Assembly: GCF_000238355.1 (NCBI RefSeq)
Contig: NZ_AHCA01000001.1
Location: 186,001 to 250,000, forward strand
Length of the DNA stretch: 64,000 nucleotides
Direction: 5' to 3'
Source of the DNA: Pseudoalteromonas haloplanktis ATCC 14393
GTDB lineage: Bacteria > Pseudomonadota > Gammaproteobacteria > Enterobacterales > Alteromonadaceae
The translations under genes were made by a program, and so were the position numbers. A model generated the notes under the pieces. It was not told the DNA's origin. It did not search any database and was given only the letters and a program-made list of their open reading frames with translations. Each line of letters opens with the position of its first letter. Within the stretch, counting starts at the first letter, position 1. This document shows, one piece after another, positions 63,543 to 64,000 of the stretch.

Positions 63543-64000
63543 TTAGCAATTGTTTTTATGTAGTAACCAGACTAACGCATTAGCAGGCTCAACGCCTTTA
63601 ATACCATTTTTGATACGCTGGCACTTTATTAGCTCAAGCGTATAAACACGGTGGTAATGATCAAAGACTTCTTGAGCACTCACACTGTAAGGCGTGCCAT
63701 CCCGTTGAGATTGATCATATACACAACAGATGAGCAGTTGTGGGGCATTATGAGTGATCTTAGTTAAATGAGCAGTATATTTTCCTCGTAATGCTAAAGG
63801 TAAAGCCACTAAAGCCCCGCGGTCATATATTGCATCAACAACGCCAACTAACGTGGTAGTTAAAGCAAAAATGTCTCCCACCCAAATAGCGAGGTTATGT
63901 GCTTGATAAAGTTTTAGTGCGCCATAAGTTGTGACTGTGGCAATTAAAGCTAATGAATCAAAAAGCTGGATTATTGCATCTTCGCTTAGTTCGCTCCCTA
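63543..64000 (-). CDS. tpm: Thiopurine S-methyltransferase-type protein, partial
   Basis: The gene enters from the right edge; 152 C-terminal codons are visible. Diagnostic bacterial TPMT blocks: GSELSEDAI, VGDIFALTTTLVGVVDAIYDRGALVALP (positions about 40-67 of the visible part), APQLLICCVYDQSQRDGTPY and SVSAQEVFDHY. A frame with an in-frame GTG at 63881 would miss the conserved upstream sequence, so the true start lies beyond 64000. These enzymes methylate thiopurines and, in bacteria, selenium and tellurium oxyanion products. Confidence 0.85.
   Translation of the reverse strand, partial: GSELSEDAIIQLFDSLALIATVTTYGALKLYQAHNLAIWVGDIFALTTTLVGVVDAIYDRGALVALPLALRGKYTAHLTKITHNAPQLLICCVYDQSQRDGTPYSVSAQEVFDHYHRVYTLELIKCQRIKNGIKGVEPANALVWLLHKNNC

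Overview
The window looks like chromosome from a marine gammaproteobacterium of the Alteromonadales, most probably Pseudoalteromonas or a close relative. This is inferred from moderate-to-low GC, several TonB-dependent receptors, many secreted S9/M1 peptidases, a long-type isocitrate lyase, a GH19 chitinase and the coding style. No species call can be made without a database. I found no tRNA, rRNA, CRISPR array, intact insertion sequence or prophage.

Layout. 1-1088: 5' part of a heme-type ABC binding protein facing a decayed TonB receptor tail and a frame-split membrane-protein remnant, so this edge is eroded. 1089-7674: secreted S9 peptidase, a repeat-rich gap, then the divergent glyoxylate-shunt pair aceA/glcB. 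7874-12516: YebC-type regulator, HAD phosphatase, and an M1 aminopeptidase operon with a DUF6702-like protein. 12517-18910: a segment bounded by inverted repeats with one small membrane ORF, then sbcD-sbcC-methyltransferase. 18983-23535: DUF3313-like lipoprotein, two unrecognised envelope proteins, dGTPase.

23709-30415 is a compact four-gene cluster: a lipoprotein glycerophosphodiesterase, two large unrecognised membrane proteins (one with a PEGA-like tail, one with two Cys-rich motifs) and an NPP-type phosphodiesterase. It is the best candidate here for an undescribed system. 30421-34403: two-component system with PepSY and DUF5666 proteins. 34618-43909: BenE-type transporter, chitinase, a MarR-HlyD-DUF2955 efflux operon with two SlyA-like operators, a split membrane/spermidine-synthase-like pair, VOC protein with divergent LysR, and a GyrI-like protein. 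44148-47561: duplicated cold-shock genes with duplicated leaders, then katG.

47695-60800 is a nutrient-acquisition and signalling block. A TonB receptor with a secreted metallophosphoesterase lies divergent to a sigma-FecR-TonB receptor surface-signalling cassette. Next comes a LytS/LytTR pair behind an amidohydrolase-CIA30 fusion whose promoter carries 21-bp-phased direct repeats. 61052-64000: a DPP-IV-type lipoprotein peptidase and a partial thiopurine methyltransferase.

The most unusual sequence-level signal is a 17-bp palindrome, TGTAAA-N5-TTTACA with a C5/G5-like centre. It occurs eight times, five between genes and three inside genes. All three genic copies have the same orientation and reading phase and encode Val-(Asn/Lys)-Pro-Leu.
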